From Lawsonibacter sp. (GTDB lineage: Bacteria; Bacillota; Clostridia; Oscillospirales; Oscillospiraceae), in the NCBI GenBank assembly GCA_022791995.1, contig JAAWAD010000030.1, positions 1 to 64,000 on the forward strand: 64,000 bases of DNA, written 5' to 3'. The position numbers were made by a program, and so were the translations under genes. This document shows, one piece after another, positions 54,750-63,159 of this stretch. How positions within the stretch are numbered: position 1 is the first letter of the stretch; each line of letters begins with the position of its first letter. The notes beneath the pieces were generated by a model. That model saw only the letters and a list, made by a program, of their open reading frames with translations, was not told the DNA's origin and ran no database searches.

Positions 54750-55367
54750 TTAAGGCGTCCAGCCCTGCATTCCTTCTTGCAGCTTTTCCAGTGCCTTTTT
54801 CTCTATACGGGAGACATAGGACCGGCTGATACCACACAGAGCCGCGATCTCCCGTTGAGTCCGGGGCGCTTTCCGGTCCAGTCCATACCGCATGGTGATG
54901 ATATCCCGTTCTCGGGAAGTCAGGCAGGTCTTAACACACTGCCGCACTTGCCGGCAGGCGTCTCGGGTATCCAACTCCTCCAGCATGTTGTCGTCCACCG
55001 CCAGAATATCCATCAGCGAGAGAGAACCATCATCTCCGGCTGCCTCCAGCGTGTCAGACAAGGAGACCTCCCCCTGTAGCTTACGCTGCGCACGAAAGTG
55101 CATCAGGATTTCATTTTCAATGCACCGGCTGGCATAGGTGGCCAAGCGCACATTTTTATCCGCCTTGAAGGTAGAAATTCCCTTGATTAACCCAATCGTT
55201 CCAATGGAAATCAAATCGTCCTGGTCCCCGGTTTGGGCATAATACTTTTTTAACGGAGCAAGCAAAAGGACAAAAATGCTGGAGCGGAATGGGACAAGCT
55301 TCATTTTTCCAGCGTCAGCTCCAACGGACACTTTGCCATCGGGCGGAATCCCGATCGCCTCTTCCAA
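54750..55367 (-). pseudogene. sigK: 5'-truncated sporulation sigma factor SigK
   Basis: From KKYYAQTGDQDDLISIGTIG onward (about residue 40) the 205-residue ORF matches SigK: region 2 (RLATYASRCIENEILMHFR), then region 4 with RYGLDRKAPRTQREIA and SRSYVSRIEKKALEKL. The ~65 residues that should come before KKYY, including the start of region 2, are missing. They are replaced by an unrelated stretch with a poor TTG start and no good ribosome site. The N-terminal half is not elsewhere in the window. It could be a decayed gene or the distal half of a sigK split by a skin-like element; no recombinase is adjacent. Confidence 0.7.
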
Positions 55368-55428
55368 TATCTTTTCTGAAAGAAAGTGACGATTCCTCTG
55401 CGAATTGACGCAGGTTTTAATATGTTGC

Positions 55429-55457
55429 TTGGTTTTTTTATGGATTTATGGTAAAAT
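55429..55457 (+). promoter_or_regulatory. Possible promoter of the ECF sigma operon
   Basis: TTGGTT and TAAAAT are separated by 17 bases in an AT-rich gap, about 115 bases before the start codon. Confidence 0.4.
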
Positions 55458-55571
55458 AATCCTATTAAAGCTTTTATATCCGTTTTTTGGAAATATCGTC
55501 TTACCAAAACGGAGCTTCTGTGTATAGATCAATTTTGGGAATCCGATACTCAGGAATAGGAGCGTCAAAAC

Positions 55572-56087
55572 ATGGGCAACAAAGTGTGGCAGGATCAAAA
55601 TGAATTTTTCGATTCTTTTTATTGTCAAAATTTTAAAAAGATGTGGAAATTGGCTACGGTGATATTAAACAACCCCGACCTGGCGGAAGAGGCCGTTCAA
55701 GATGCTTTTCTCGAAGTCTTTCTACATATTGATTATTTAATGTCTGTTGAAAAGCCGGAATGGTGGCTTCAAAAGACCGTGAAACATAAATCCCTTCATA
55801 TATTGCGGAGTCAGGCCCGTGAGGCAAGCCAGCTTGTCCTGCTGAGATCCCATGACCTGGAAGACGTCTCAGCGGCCGATGAGCTGCTTGAGGTGGAGAC
55901 CACAGACGACCTGAAACACAAAATCACACATGTCCTAAAGCCGGACGAGCTTCAGCTGCTTCGGAGAATCGCAATCGACTGCGTCAGCTATAAGGAGGCG
56001 TCATCTGAGCTTGGAATATCCATCGCTGCCTGTCAAAAAAGAATCCAGCGGATTCGCAAGAAGCTTGAAAAATTTTTGTTGAAATAA
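55572..56087 (+). CDS. ECF-type RNA polymerase sigma factor
   Basis: A 171-residue sigma-70-family protein with region 2 (NPDLAEEAVQDAFLEVFLHI, WWLQKTVKHKSLHILR) and region 4 (LQLLRRIAIDCVSYKEASSELGIS, then a helix-turn-helix). The ATG follows AGGAG by nine bases. The next gene encodes a membrane protein that is probably its anti-sigma factor, and a small secreted protein follows. The locus is AT-richer than its surroundings. Confidence 0.9.
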   Translation: MGNKVWQDQNEFFDSFYCQNFKKMWKLATVILNNPDLAEEAVQDAFLEVFLHIDYLMSVEKPEWWLQKTVKHKSLHILRSQAREASQLVLLRSHDLEDVSAADELLEVETTDDLKHKITHVLKPDELQLLRRIAIDCVSYKEASSELGISIAACQKRIQRIRKKLEKFLLK

Positions 56088-56151
56088 ATTTTGAAAATGT
56101 GTCCGTTTTCACCCCCGAACGGGAATATATATATGAAGGAGGTTTATAGCA

Positions 56152-57036
56152 ATGGCTGAGAGTGCCGCCCATATAAGATATGGATACTTGAAGCAATTAA
56201 GCATAGCGGAATTGGAAACCCTCTTACGCACATCGGCCTTAGCAAATGAGCAGGCCGACCCCGCTATGATTGATTACATCTTGGAGGTGATGATTGAGAA
56301 AGAAGAAATGGAAGGCCGCCTTTTCGATACAGAAAAGCCCCGGGAAGATTTTGAACGGCTCTATCGAAATCTGAGCGCCCCCCTCTACCCCAGCGAAGCA
56401 ATCCCAGATCAGCCAGCTGCTATACAAGAAAATCCTTCAGGCAAATTGTCGAAAAGGAAGCCAATTCGGCGCATTTTGTCTGTTGCTGCGCTGGCTGCCG
56501 CTCTGCTTGCGCTTACAACAATCCCTGTTTTTGGATATTCCAACGTTGTCCAACTGGTAGCGCACTGGACCGCAGAGCAGTTCAGCTTTCGCCAAGCAGG
56601 GTTTGCCCCTGAGCCTGACAGAAGCAATCTTCCCATTGAGGTTCCCGAAGAATACCAGGAGCTTCTTGAAGCGTTCCAGCAAAAGGGCCTGGACGGCTTA
56701 GCAGTTCCACAATATATCCCAGACGGATTCCAGGTTGTGGATTCAGATTTTTATATGTCATCTTCAACAGATGAAATGGAATTTCATGTCCTATACCAGA
56801 AGAACAACGACAACATGGCTTTTACTTTAAAGAAAGATGGCTCTCCCACAACTATTTTTGAGAAGGATAATGTTACAGTCGAAACTTATAATTACGGTGG
56901 AATTGACATTTATATTTTTAGTAATATCGGTGATCATGTTGCTGTCTGGTATAAAAATGGTATCCAATATTCCATTAAAACCACGTTACCGGTCGAAACC
57001 TTAAAGCAAATCATTCATTCTATGTATGAGGAGTAA
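56152..57036 (+). CDS. DUF4367 membrane protein, probable anti-sigma factor
   Basis: A 294-residue single-pass membrane protein. A cytoplasmic N-terminal part (1-~105) is followed by a transmembrane helix at ~107-127 (ILSVAALAAALLALTTIPVF) and an outside DUF4367 domain (~165-294) ending in WYKNGIQYSIKTTLPVETL. Its place directly after an ECF sigma gene supports sequestration of the sigma factor until an outside signal is sensed. It starts nine bases after AAGGAGG. Confidence 0.8.
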   Translation: MAESAAHIRYGYLKQLSIAELETLLRTSALANEQADPAMIDYILEVMIEKEEMEGRLFDTEKPREDFERLYRNLSAPLYPSEAIPDQPAAIQENPSGKLSKRKPIRRILSVAALAAALLALTTIPVFGYSNVVQLVAHWTAEQFSFRQAGFAPEPDRSNLPIEVPEEYQELLEAFQQKGLDGLAVPQYIPDGFQVVDSDFYMSSSTDEMEFHVLYQKNNDNMAFTLKKDGSPTTIFEKDNVTVETYNYGGIDIYIFSNIGDHVAVWYKNGIQYSIKTTLPVETLKQIIHSMYEE

Positions 57037-57041
57037 GTGAA

Positions 57042-57461
57042 ATGAAAAAAGGTAGACTTTTCTCTTTGTTCTGTGCAATTTTGTGTGTTATTTCTTTAAC
57101 AGTTCAAGCTTTTGCATTAGAAACGAGAGCAAGTGAGCAAATTCACTCCTATGATATTTCGGTATCAACATCGGCAGGCTCTATTGATGTAGCAGTCTCT
57201 GTGGAAGGTAAAACGCTGATGGACAAGCTTGGGTGCCAGAGTATCTATGTCTACAGGAAAGATGGGACAAGCTGGGTCTATGCAGGGGGCCGGACAGAAG
57301 GCTACACCGGTATGACCAGGACACAAAAGTCTTACTACAGCAATACAATCAGTCTGAGCGGCACAGCCGGCACCCAATACCGGGTAGAGGTGACAATCTT
57401 TGCAGAGGACAGCGCAGGCCGTGATACCAGGTCCCAAACTTTTTATGTAACCGGAAAATAA
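57042..57461 (+). CDS. Small secreted protein (DUF6147-like)
   Basis: A 139-residue protein with a cleavable signal peptide ending near VQAFALE (residue ~27) and a beta-rich mature domain. The mature part begins RASEQIHSYDISVS and includes TMDKLGC-like and GTAGTQYRVEVTIFAED segments that resemble DUF6147. It starts five bases after the DUF4367 stop, so it belongs to the ECF operon. Function is unknown. Confidence 0.75.
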   Translation: MKKGRLFSLFCAILCVISLTVQAFALETRASEQIHSYDISVSTSAGSIDVAVSVEGKTLMDKLGCQSIYVYRKDGTSWVYAGGRTEGYTGMTRTQKSYYSNTISLSGTAGTQYRVEVTIFAEDSAGRDTRSQTFYVTGK

Positions 57462-57507
57462 CGAAGCATGATCCATTACATAAGGAAAGCTGTGGTAAAA
57501 TAAAGGA

Positions 57508-57867
57508 ATGCAACTACAACAAGAACATTACGAACAAATAAGCGACTGCTTTCCGAAGCAACGAAAACCGGCAAAGATCAGTAACCTGGACGTGCTGAAT
57601 GCCGTGTTGTATCTTATAGAAACCGACTGTAAATGGATGAACCTGCCCAAGGAATACGGAGATTGGCACGTAATTTATGTACGGGCGAACCGCTGGGCGA
57701 AAAAGGGTATTCTGCAAATGGCGTTTCTGCGCTTGCAGGAGTTGGGAATCATCCAAATCCAGGCAAATGCGGTGGACCTGGGTTTTACCTGTATCCAGGT
57801 ATACCCGGATAGTGTGGGCACGTTGAAAAAGATTCCAGCGCATTCCTCCAGCTATCTTTTATGTTAG
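57508..57867 (+). mobile_element. Remnant of an IS5-type transposase (first ORF only)
   Basis: The 119-residue ORF resembles the first ORF of IS5-group elements (LNAVLYLIETDCKWMNLPKEYGDWHVIYVRANRW). Sequence equivalent to the first catalytic aspartate region has decayed (VDLGFTCIQVYPDS), and the DDE-containing second ORF is absent. No terminal inverted repeats were found. It lies at the right edge of the AT-rich ECF/sigK block. Confidence 0.65.
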
Positions 57868-57930
57868 AGCAGTTCTCAAAATAACAAATCCTGTACTCTC
57901 CTCTTCCCGGGGATGGATACAAGATACTTG

Positions 57931-57980
57931 ACAGCCACCTGTGCCCCATATTACCAGGGGGGGAGCAGGTGGCTGTTTAT
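57931..57980. terminator. Hairpin after the asparaginase gene
   Basis: ACAGCCACCTG (57931-57941) pairs with CAGGTGGCTGT (57966-57976), followed by TTATTTGT on the plus strand. It lies just beyond the end of the minus-strand ansA, so its direction of action is unclear. Between the transposase remnant and ansA (57868-58012) nothing else is seen. Confidence 0.5.
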
Positions 57981-58012
57981 TTGTACAATTTGCAGACTTT
58001 CTTCCCCTGATT

Positions 58013-59014
58013 TTACCGAATCAGATCATTCTGAACCGGCCGGTAAAACAGCTCCTGTATGGTTTCTGGCTGCTCGGTCTGGCCCAGGACCCACATCAGC
58101 TTGGTGACTGCGGCCTCCATCGTCATATTGTAGGCCTCCAGTACCGGATACCGCTGCTTCACCTGCTGGCCCACCTGGTAGACGGCCATATCGCTGCCCT
58201 CATAGGGCACCTGGGTTGTCACCACAAAGGTCTTCCCGCTGTCCACCCAGGCCCCCACAGCCTGGGCGAATTCTCCGCCGCCCCCGCCGGGCAGGCCGCC
58301 TACGCCGAAGGACTGGCAAATCACAGCCCGATAGCTGTCCTTCAGCTGGAGAAGCACTTGGGCGCTCATACCTGGGATGAGGGTGAGAAGCAGGACGTCG
58401 GGCTCCAGGGTGTGGTAAAAATCGGGGCGGGCTCCATCCGGGTAAGCCCGTGTCCCCAGGTACCGGATCAGCCTTCCGTCCCGGATTACGGCGGCCTCTG
58501 GAAAGTCCACGCTGGAAAAAGCGTTGTAGCTCTTTGTGCGTTCCTTCCGGGCCCGGGGACCCAGAATAACCTTGCCGTCAAAGACCAGGCTCACATCGTG
58601 GGAGTCTGGGGCGGCGGCATAGAGAAAGCTGTTGTACAGATTCTGCCGGGCGTCGGTATCGTCCAGGGCAATGGACTTCTGAGAGCCGGTGAAGACAATG
58701 GACTTGGGAGAATTTTGGATCAGGTAAGACAGAGCGGCAGAGGTATAGGCCATTGTGTCCGTACCGTGGGTGATGACAAAGCCGTCATAGCCGTCATAGT
58801 GCTCCTCCACGGCGGCGGCAATCCGCAGCCAGTGGGAAGGGCCGATGTTGGTGCTGTCCAGATTCATAAGCTGAAGGGTCTCTACCTGACACAGGGAGCG
58901 AATGCCGGGAACATGACACAAAATCTCCTCCGAGGTGATGGCCGGGCTCAGCCCGCTTCCGGTCTCCCGGGAGGCGATGGTTCCTCCGGTGGAGAGCATG
59001 AGAATACGTTTCAT
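58013..59014 (-). CDS. ansA: Type I L-asparaginase
   Basis: Hydrolyses asparagine to aspartate and ammonia. The 333 residues have no signal peptide, which fits the cytoplasmic type I group. Catalytic motifs: TGGTIAS near the N-terminus (first threonine) and HGTDTMAYT (second threonine with Asp) near 85-95. The start at 59014 has AAAGGAAGG upstream; 40 residues of the longest ORF are rejected. It is monocistronic. Confidence 0.93.
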   Translation of the reverse strand: MKRILMLSTGGTIASRETGSGLSPAITSEEILCHVPGIRSLCQVETLQLMNLDSTNIGPSHWLRIAAAVEEHYDGYDGFVITHGTDTMAYTSAALSYLIQNSPKSIVFTGSQKSIALDDTDARQNLYNSFLYAAAPDSHDVSLVFDGKVILGPRARKERTKSYNAFSSVDFPEAAVIRDGRLIRYLGTRAYPDGARPDFYHTLEPDVLLLTLIPGMSAQVLLQLKDSYRAVICQSFGVGGLPGGGGGEFAQAVGAWVDSGKTFVVTTQVPYEGSDMAVYQVGQQVKQRYPVLEAYNMTMEAAVTKLMWVLGQTEQPETIQELFYRPVQNDLIR

Positions 59015-59059
59015 AGGCGGCCTTCCTTTCTCCAGACTGGCGGTTTCTGCGTGTTCTCT

Positions 59060-59088
59060 ATTATGCCATAGAACGACGGGAAATGCAA
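59060..59088 (-). promoter_or_regulatory. Promoter of ansA
   Basis: Minus-strand TTGCAT and CATAAT are separated by 17 bases. Confidence 0.5.
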
Positions 59089-59201
59089 ACCCGGAACATC
59101 CAAAACAGCGCGTGCAAGGGCAGATATTTCCCATATATTTCCGCCGGCCCCTGCCACTCTCTCGCAGGTGGATGTGTTTCGTCCAAATGGGAGAAAAAGA
59201 C

Positions 59202-59256
59202 TTGACAGCTTCAGACTATTGTGATAGTCTAACATTGCAGACTATCAGAGTCGTCT
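59202..59256 (+). promoter_or_regulatory. Promoter with two BlaI-type operators
   Basis: TTGACA (59202-59207), 17 bases, TAGTCT (59225-59230). Operator 1 is AGACTA-TTGTGA-TAGTCT (59213-59230), so its right half is the -10 itself. A second, imperfect copy (AGACTA-TCAGAG-TCGTCT, 59239-59256) lies 26 bases further on. Both have the BlaI/MecI operator layout, implying autorepression. Confidence 0.75.
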
Positions 59257-59275
59257 AAAAAAGGAGGAACAGCGT

Positions 59276-59635
59276 ATGGGAGTCAAACTCTTCGACTCGG
59301 AGCGGAAGGTTATGGAGGTACTCTGGCAACAGGGGGATATCCCGGCCAGAGAGATCGCCCAGCAGCTGGCCCGGACGGTGGGCTGGAATAAAAATACCAC
59401 TTACACCGTCCTCAAAAAGTGCGTGGAGAAGGGGGCGGTGGAGCGCCAGGAGCCTAATTTTCTCTGCCGGGCCCGAGTTGGGCGGGAGGAGGTGCGCCGG
59501 CAGGAGGCTGCGGAGCTGGTAGAGAAAATGTTTGACGGCTCAGCCAGCCTGCTGTTTGCCTCCCTCCTCAGCGGACCCGCTCTGCCGGAGGAAGAGATCG
59601 CCCGGCTGAAGGCGCTGGTGGATCAGCTGCGCTGA
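59276..59635 (+). CDS. BlaI/MecI-family repressor
   Basis: A 119-residue winged-helix repressor: LFDSERKVMEVLWQQGDIPAREIA and the recognition region WNKNTTYTVLKKCVEKG, followed by the C-terminal dimerisation helix in which BlaR1/MecR1 proteases cleave. It is transcribed with the BlaR1-like gene 15 bases downstream and sits behind two matching operators. No beta-lactamase gene is nearby, so the controlled trait is unknown. Confidence 0.93.
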   Translation: MGVKLFDSERKVMEVLWQQGDIPAREIAQQLARTVGWNKNTTYTVLKKCVEKGAVERQEPNFLCRARVGREEVRRQEAAELVEKMFDGSASLLFASLLSGPALPEEEIARLKALVDQLR

Positions 59636-59650
59636 AAGGAGGGACCCGCT

Positions 59651-61876
59651 GTGCATATCTTGACCATGAGCGCCGCCGGAGCAGTTCTTATTGGAGTCAT
59701 TCTCCTTCTGCGACCCCTTGTGGTGGCCCGGCTGCCCAAGCGGACTCTGTTGGTGCTGTGGGGCGTGGCTCTGTGCCGTCTGCTGCTCCCTGTCTCCATC
59801 GCCTCTCCTCTCAGCGTTTACAACGGAGTTGACGCCCTGCGCCAGTCCATCCAGGCAGAGGCACCGGCGGCGCCCGCCGCCGTCCACCCCGGACAACCAG
59901 CTGTTTCCTCCCCACCCGCTGTACCCCCTGCCGCCCAGGGACAGGCCTCTTTGCCTGCCTCTCCTTCCCTCACCTGGGAGCAGCTGCTGGCCGTCTCTCT
60001 CTTTGCAGGGACCTGTCTGCTGGCTCTCTTCCTCACTGCCGCCTACTGGCGGTGCCTGAGAAAATTCTCCAAGGCGCTCCCCCTGGAGAACCCACTTTTG
60101 ACCCGGTGGCAGGAGATCCATCCTCATCCGAGGGTCCGCTTCCGCCAAGGGGGCGGTATATCCTCTCCTCTGACCTATGGCCTGTTCCGCCCGGTGATTC
60201 TCTTCCCCGAGCACACCGACTGGGCAGATACCGCCGCTTTGGAGTACATTCTGGCCCACGAGTATACCCACATCCGCCGCCGGGACGCGGCTTGGAAGCT
60301 GGTGCTGGCCGCCGCCCTGTGCCTCCACTGGTTTAACCCGCTGGTCTGGGTTATGTACCTCTTTGCCAACCGAGACCTAGAGCTGGCCTGCGATGAGGCG
60401 GTGGTGCAGACCTTCGGCATCGACAGCCGCCCTGGATACGCCCTGTCCATCCTGCGGGCAGAGGAAGCCCGGCGGGTCCTTCTGCCCCTGTGCAGCGGCT
60501 TCCGCAGGAAGTCCGCCATTGAAGAAAGGATTACTGCCATTATGAAGACAAAGCGTTCTTCCGACGCGGCCCTGGCCGCCGCCGTCCTGCTGGTGATCGG
60601 CGTCACCGCGGCCTTTGCCACCTCCCGAATCCACCCCCCGGCCAACCGGTGGGATAAGGCGGAGGTCTGGGTGGATTACGCCGCCCCGGGGGAGGACGGC
60701 CCCTGGGGCAAGACCGACCAGCTCTCCCTGCCCGAATTCCCTGATACGTCATTCCACTGGAGCACCGGCGCGGTGACTGCCCGGGAGGGAGAGCAGGAGA
60801 CCACCCTGATCTGGGGGATGCCGGTATGGAATACCTACCTTCAGGATTTGAACGGAGACGGACTGCCCGAATTCTGCTCCACCGTCAGCTTTGGCTCCGG
60901 CATGATCGACAACCATATTATGGTGTACGACTACGCCGCCAAAACTCCCTATGTCCTGTGGGACAGGGGCGTGTACGACTACGTTCTCTCTCTGGAGGAT
61001 GGCGTTCTTCAGGCCATTCAGTCGGAGTACAACGGCGCTATTCTCTCCACCAAGCCCCTCTCCATGGACATGCTGACAACGGACGGCCGCCTGGAGGACT
61101 TTACCGCCCCCAAGCCGGAGGAGGATCTTCCGGTGAACCGCCGGGGGGAGACCTACGGGGACGGCTTCTCCGATCCCGCCGATTTGATCGCCTCCACTGC
61201 CACCAACGGGGCGGAAGGCTATGTGAGGTCTGCGGATTTGACCTATGACGGCTACACCGGCCCCCTGACCACCGAGGAGGACTTCGCGGCCTACCAGGCC
61301 TGGCAGGAGACCCAGCCCAGCTTCTTCTGCGTCCCAGTGTACGACCTGGACCGGGACCATGTGGTGGGCTGGTTCGATGTGGGGATCTACGATGAATCCC
61401 CTCTGTCCTTGGAACACCAAACAATCATCCTGAACACCGCTGCTGCTCTGTTGCGCCAGGGGAGCGACTTGAGCGAGGCGGAGATCGCCCAGGCCCGGGA
61501 GGGCCTGGCAGCAGAGCGGGGCTGGCCTAAACCTGGTCCAGAGGTGCAGAACGCCAATCCAGACCCCGCCCCTGCCACGTCCCCCGCCTTTGCGGACATC
61601 CCGCCCGCCCCCAAAAACATGTCTGTCGTTTCAGCCGACCGTTGGGATGATCTTGTCATTCCCCCTTACCCGGAAAAGTCGGAGATCCCTGTGGCAAACA
61701 TGGAGGAGGCTCAGGCACTGATAGACTGCCTGAAGAGAAGCGGGGTATCCTCGAAGGAGACCTGGGCACCATCACCTATACCAGCACCCGTCAGATGTAT
61801 GTACAGGTCCACTATGACAAATCCAATGAAATGGAACAGTTCCGACAGGAGCTTCCCGACGGCGCCTACCCGGTGA
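59651..61876 (+). CDS. BlaR1/MecR1-type M56 metallopeptidase sensor, C-terminal frameshift
   Basis: A 741-codon ORF. Membrane helices at ~10-28, 34-52 and 110-132 lead to a peptidase M56 domain with HEYTH (203-207) and the third ligand in DLELACDE (Glu244). A further helix (~315-335) follows, then a long outside domain (340 onward) that contains NRRGETYGDGF instead of a penicillin-binding domain. After GAC at 61724-61726 the reading frame appears shifted. The frame opening at 61726 encodes a plausible tail (GTITYTSTRQMYVQVHYD, then VNRKGQSYG) to a stop at 61944. Without the shift the protein would run 59651-61944. The start is GTG behind GGAGGGA. Confidence 0.85.
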   Translation: MHILTMSAAGAVLIGVILLLRPLVVARLPKRTLLVLWGVALCRLLLPVSIASPLSVYNGVDALRQSIQAEAPAAPAAVHPGQPAVSSPPAVPPAAQGQASLPASPSLTWEQLLAVSLFAGTCLLALFLTAAYWRCLRKFSKALPLENPLLTRWQEIHPHPRVRFRQGGGISSPLTYGLFRPVILFPEHTDWADTAALEYILAHEYTHIRRRDAAWKLVLAAALCLHWFNPLVWVMYLFANRDLELACDEAVVQTFGIDSRPGYALSILRAEEARRVLLPLCSGFRRKSAIEERITAIMKTKRSSDAALAAAVLLVIGVTAAFATSRIHPPANRWDKAEVWVDYAAPGEDGPWGKTDQLSLPEFPDTSFHWSTGAVTAREGEQETTLIWGMPVWNTYLQDLNGDGLPEFCSTVSFGSGMIDNHIMVYDYAAKTPYVLWDRGVYDYVLSLEDGVLQAIQSEYNGAILSTKPLSMDMLTTDGRLEDFTAPKPEEDLPVNRRGETYGDGFSDPADLIASTATNGAEGYVRSADLTYDGYTGPLTTEEDFAAYQAWQETQPSFFCVPVYDLDRDHVVGWFDVGIYDESPLSLEHQTIILNTAAALLRQGSDLSEAEIAQAREGLAAERGWPKPGPEVQNANPDPAPATSPAFADIPPAPKNMSVVSADRWDDLVIPPYPEKSEIPVANMEEAQALIDCLKRSGVSSKETWAPSPIPAPVRCMYRSTMTNPMKWNSSDRSFPTAPTR

Positions 61877-61951
61877 ACCGCAAAGGACAGAGCTATGGAA
61901 AGCTGGCCCCAGGTCACGGCTGGCCATGGCCCAGCGCGGACTGACAGCAGC

Positions 61952-61984
61952 AAAGCCCCCCTGATGGTAGTCAGGGGGGCTTTT
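61952..61984. terminator. Bidirectional terminator
   Basis: AAAGCCCCCCTGA pairs with TCAGGGGGGCTTT around TGGTAG, followed by a T. It separates the BlaR1-like gene and the convergent EIIC-like gene. Confidence 0.75.
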
Positions 61985-61992
61985 ACACACGC

Positions 61993-63066
61993 TTACTGGG
62001 GGAGAACCAAATCCCCTTCCTTGATCCAACCGATTTTCCGGCAGATTTCACAGAAGATCCAGGACAGCACGCCAGGCAGGACAAAGCAGATCAGGATCAG
62101 GCCCAGCCAGTGGAAGGCGGTGGGGCTGATGGCGGCGGCTCCCATTTCCAGGGCCTTCTCACTGGGGACCAGCCAGCCGGTCCACACACCGATCTGACCG
62201 CACAGGCCGCAGGTGCCCATACCGGAGTTCACTGCATCGCCATTCATCTCCAGCTGAAACAGGCAGGTAGCCAGCGGCCCGGTAATGGCAGAGGCCAGGG
62301 TGGGAGGAATCCAAATCCGGGGGTTCCGCACAATGTTGGGCATCTGGAGCATGGAAGTCCCCAGACCCTGGGACACCAGACCGCCCCACCGGTTCTCCCG
62401 GAAGGACATGACGGCAAAACCCACCATCTGAGCGCTGCACCCGGCCACGGCAGCCCCTCCTGCCAGACCCACCAACCCCAGAGTGTGGCAGATGGCAGCG
62501 GAGGAGATGGGCAGCGTGAGGGCCACGCCCACCAAGACGGAGACAGCCACCCCCATCCATAGCGGCTGGAGCTGGGTAGTGCGGTTAATCAGCGTACCAA
62601 AGGCGTTGGCCGCCGCCCCAATCGGCCGGGCAATCAGATAGGAGAGGGCCACTCCGGCGAAGATGGTAACAGCAGGCGTAACCAAGATGTCCACCTTCGT
62701 CTCCTTGGACACCGCCTTTCCCACCTCAGCGGCCAGGATAGCGATGAACAGCACGGCCAGGGGACCTCCTGCACCCCCCATGGCGTTCGCCGCCTGCCCC
62801 ACTGCCGCCAGGGAGAAAAGAACCATGGGCGGAGCCTGAAGGGCATAGCCGATTGCAATCGCCATCGCAGGGGCGGACATCGCCGTGGCAAAGCCCCCCA
62901 TATCCACCAGGAAGGGAAGCCCCAGCTGCTGACCCAGGGTTTTGATAATGGTACCGATGAGCAACGAACAGAACAGTCCCTGGGCCATCGCCCCCAGGGC
63001 GTCAATGCCATACCGCTTCAGGGAGATCACAATATTTTTGCGGGCCAGAAAGCTCTTTGCATCCAT
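61993..63066 (-). CDS. PTS EIIC-like membrane protein (PTS_EIIC_2 family)
   Basis: A 357-residue membrane protein with about ten hydrophobic segments, rich in Gly and Ala. It resembles the PTS_EIIC_2 family (SLKRYGIDALGAMAQGLFCSLLIGTI at the start; GLVSQGLGTSMLQMPNI later). No EIIA or EIIB partner is adjacent, so whether it moves a sugar by PTS or acts otherwise is open. The ATG at 63066 follows AGAGAGG. Confidence 0.8.
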   Translation of the reverse strand: MDAKSFLARKNIVISLKRYGIDALGAMAQGLFCSLLIGTIIKTLGQQLGLPFLVDMGGFATAMSAPAMAIAIGYALQAPPMVLFSLAAVGQAANAMGGAGGPLAVLFIAILAAEVGKAVSKETKVDILVTPAVTIFAGVALSYLIARPIGAAANAFGTLINRTTQLQPLWMGVAVSVLVGVALTLPISSAAICHTLGLVGLAGGAAVAGCSAQMVGFAVMSFRENRWGGLVSQGLGTSMLQMPNIVRNPRIWIPPTLASAITGPLATCLFQLEMNGDAVNSGMGTCGLCGQIGVWTGWLVPSEKALEMGAAAISPTAFHWLGLILICFVLPGVLSWIFCEICRKIGWIKEGDLVLPQ

Positions 63067-63127
63067 AGGGTTTCAACCTCTCTGTTTTGAAATGTAGTTC
63101 CGACGTGTCTTGACACATGTCTACACT

Positions 63128-63155
63128 ATTGTAATCAAAACAAGAGATTTGTCAA
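63128..63155 (-). promoter_or_regulatory. Promoter of the EIIC-like gene with nearby palindrome
   Basis: Minus-strand TTGACA and TACAAT are separated by 16 bases. A GTGTC-TT-GACAC palindrome (63106-63117) lies just past the expected start site and could be an operator. Confidence 0.6.
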
Positions 63156-63159
63156 CCCC

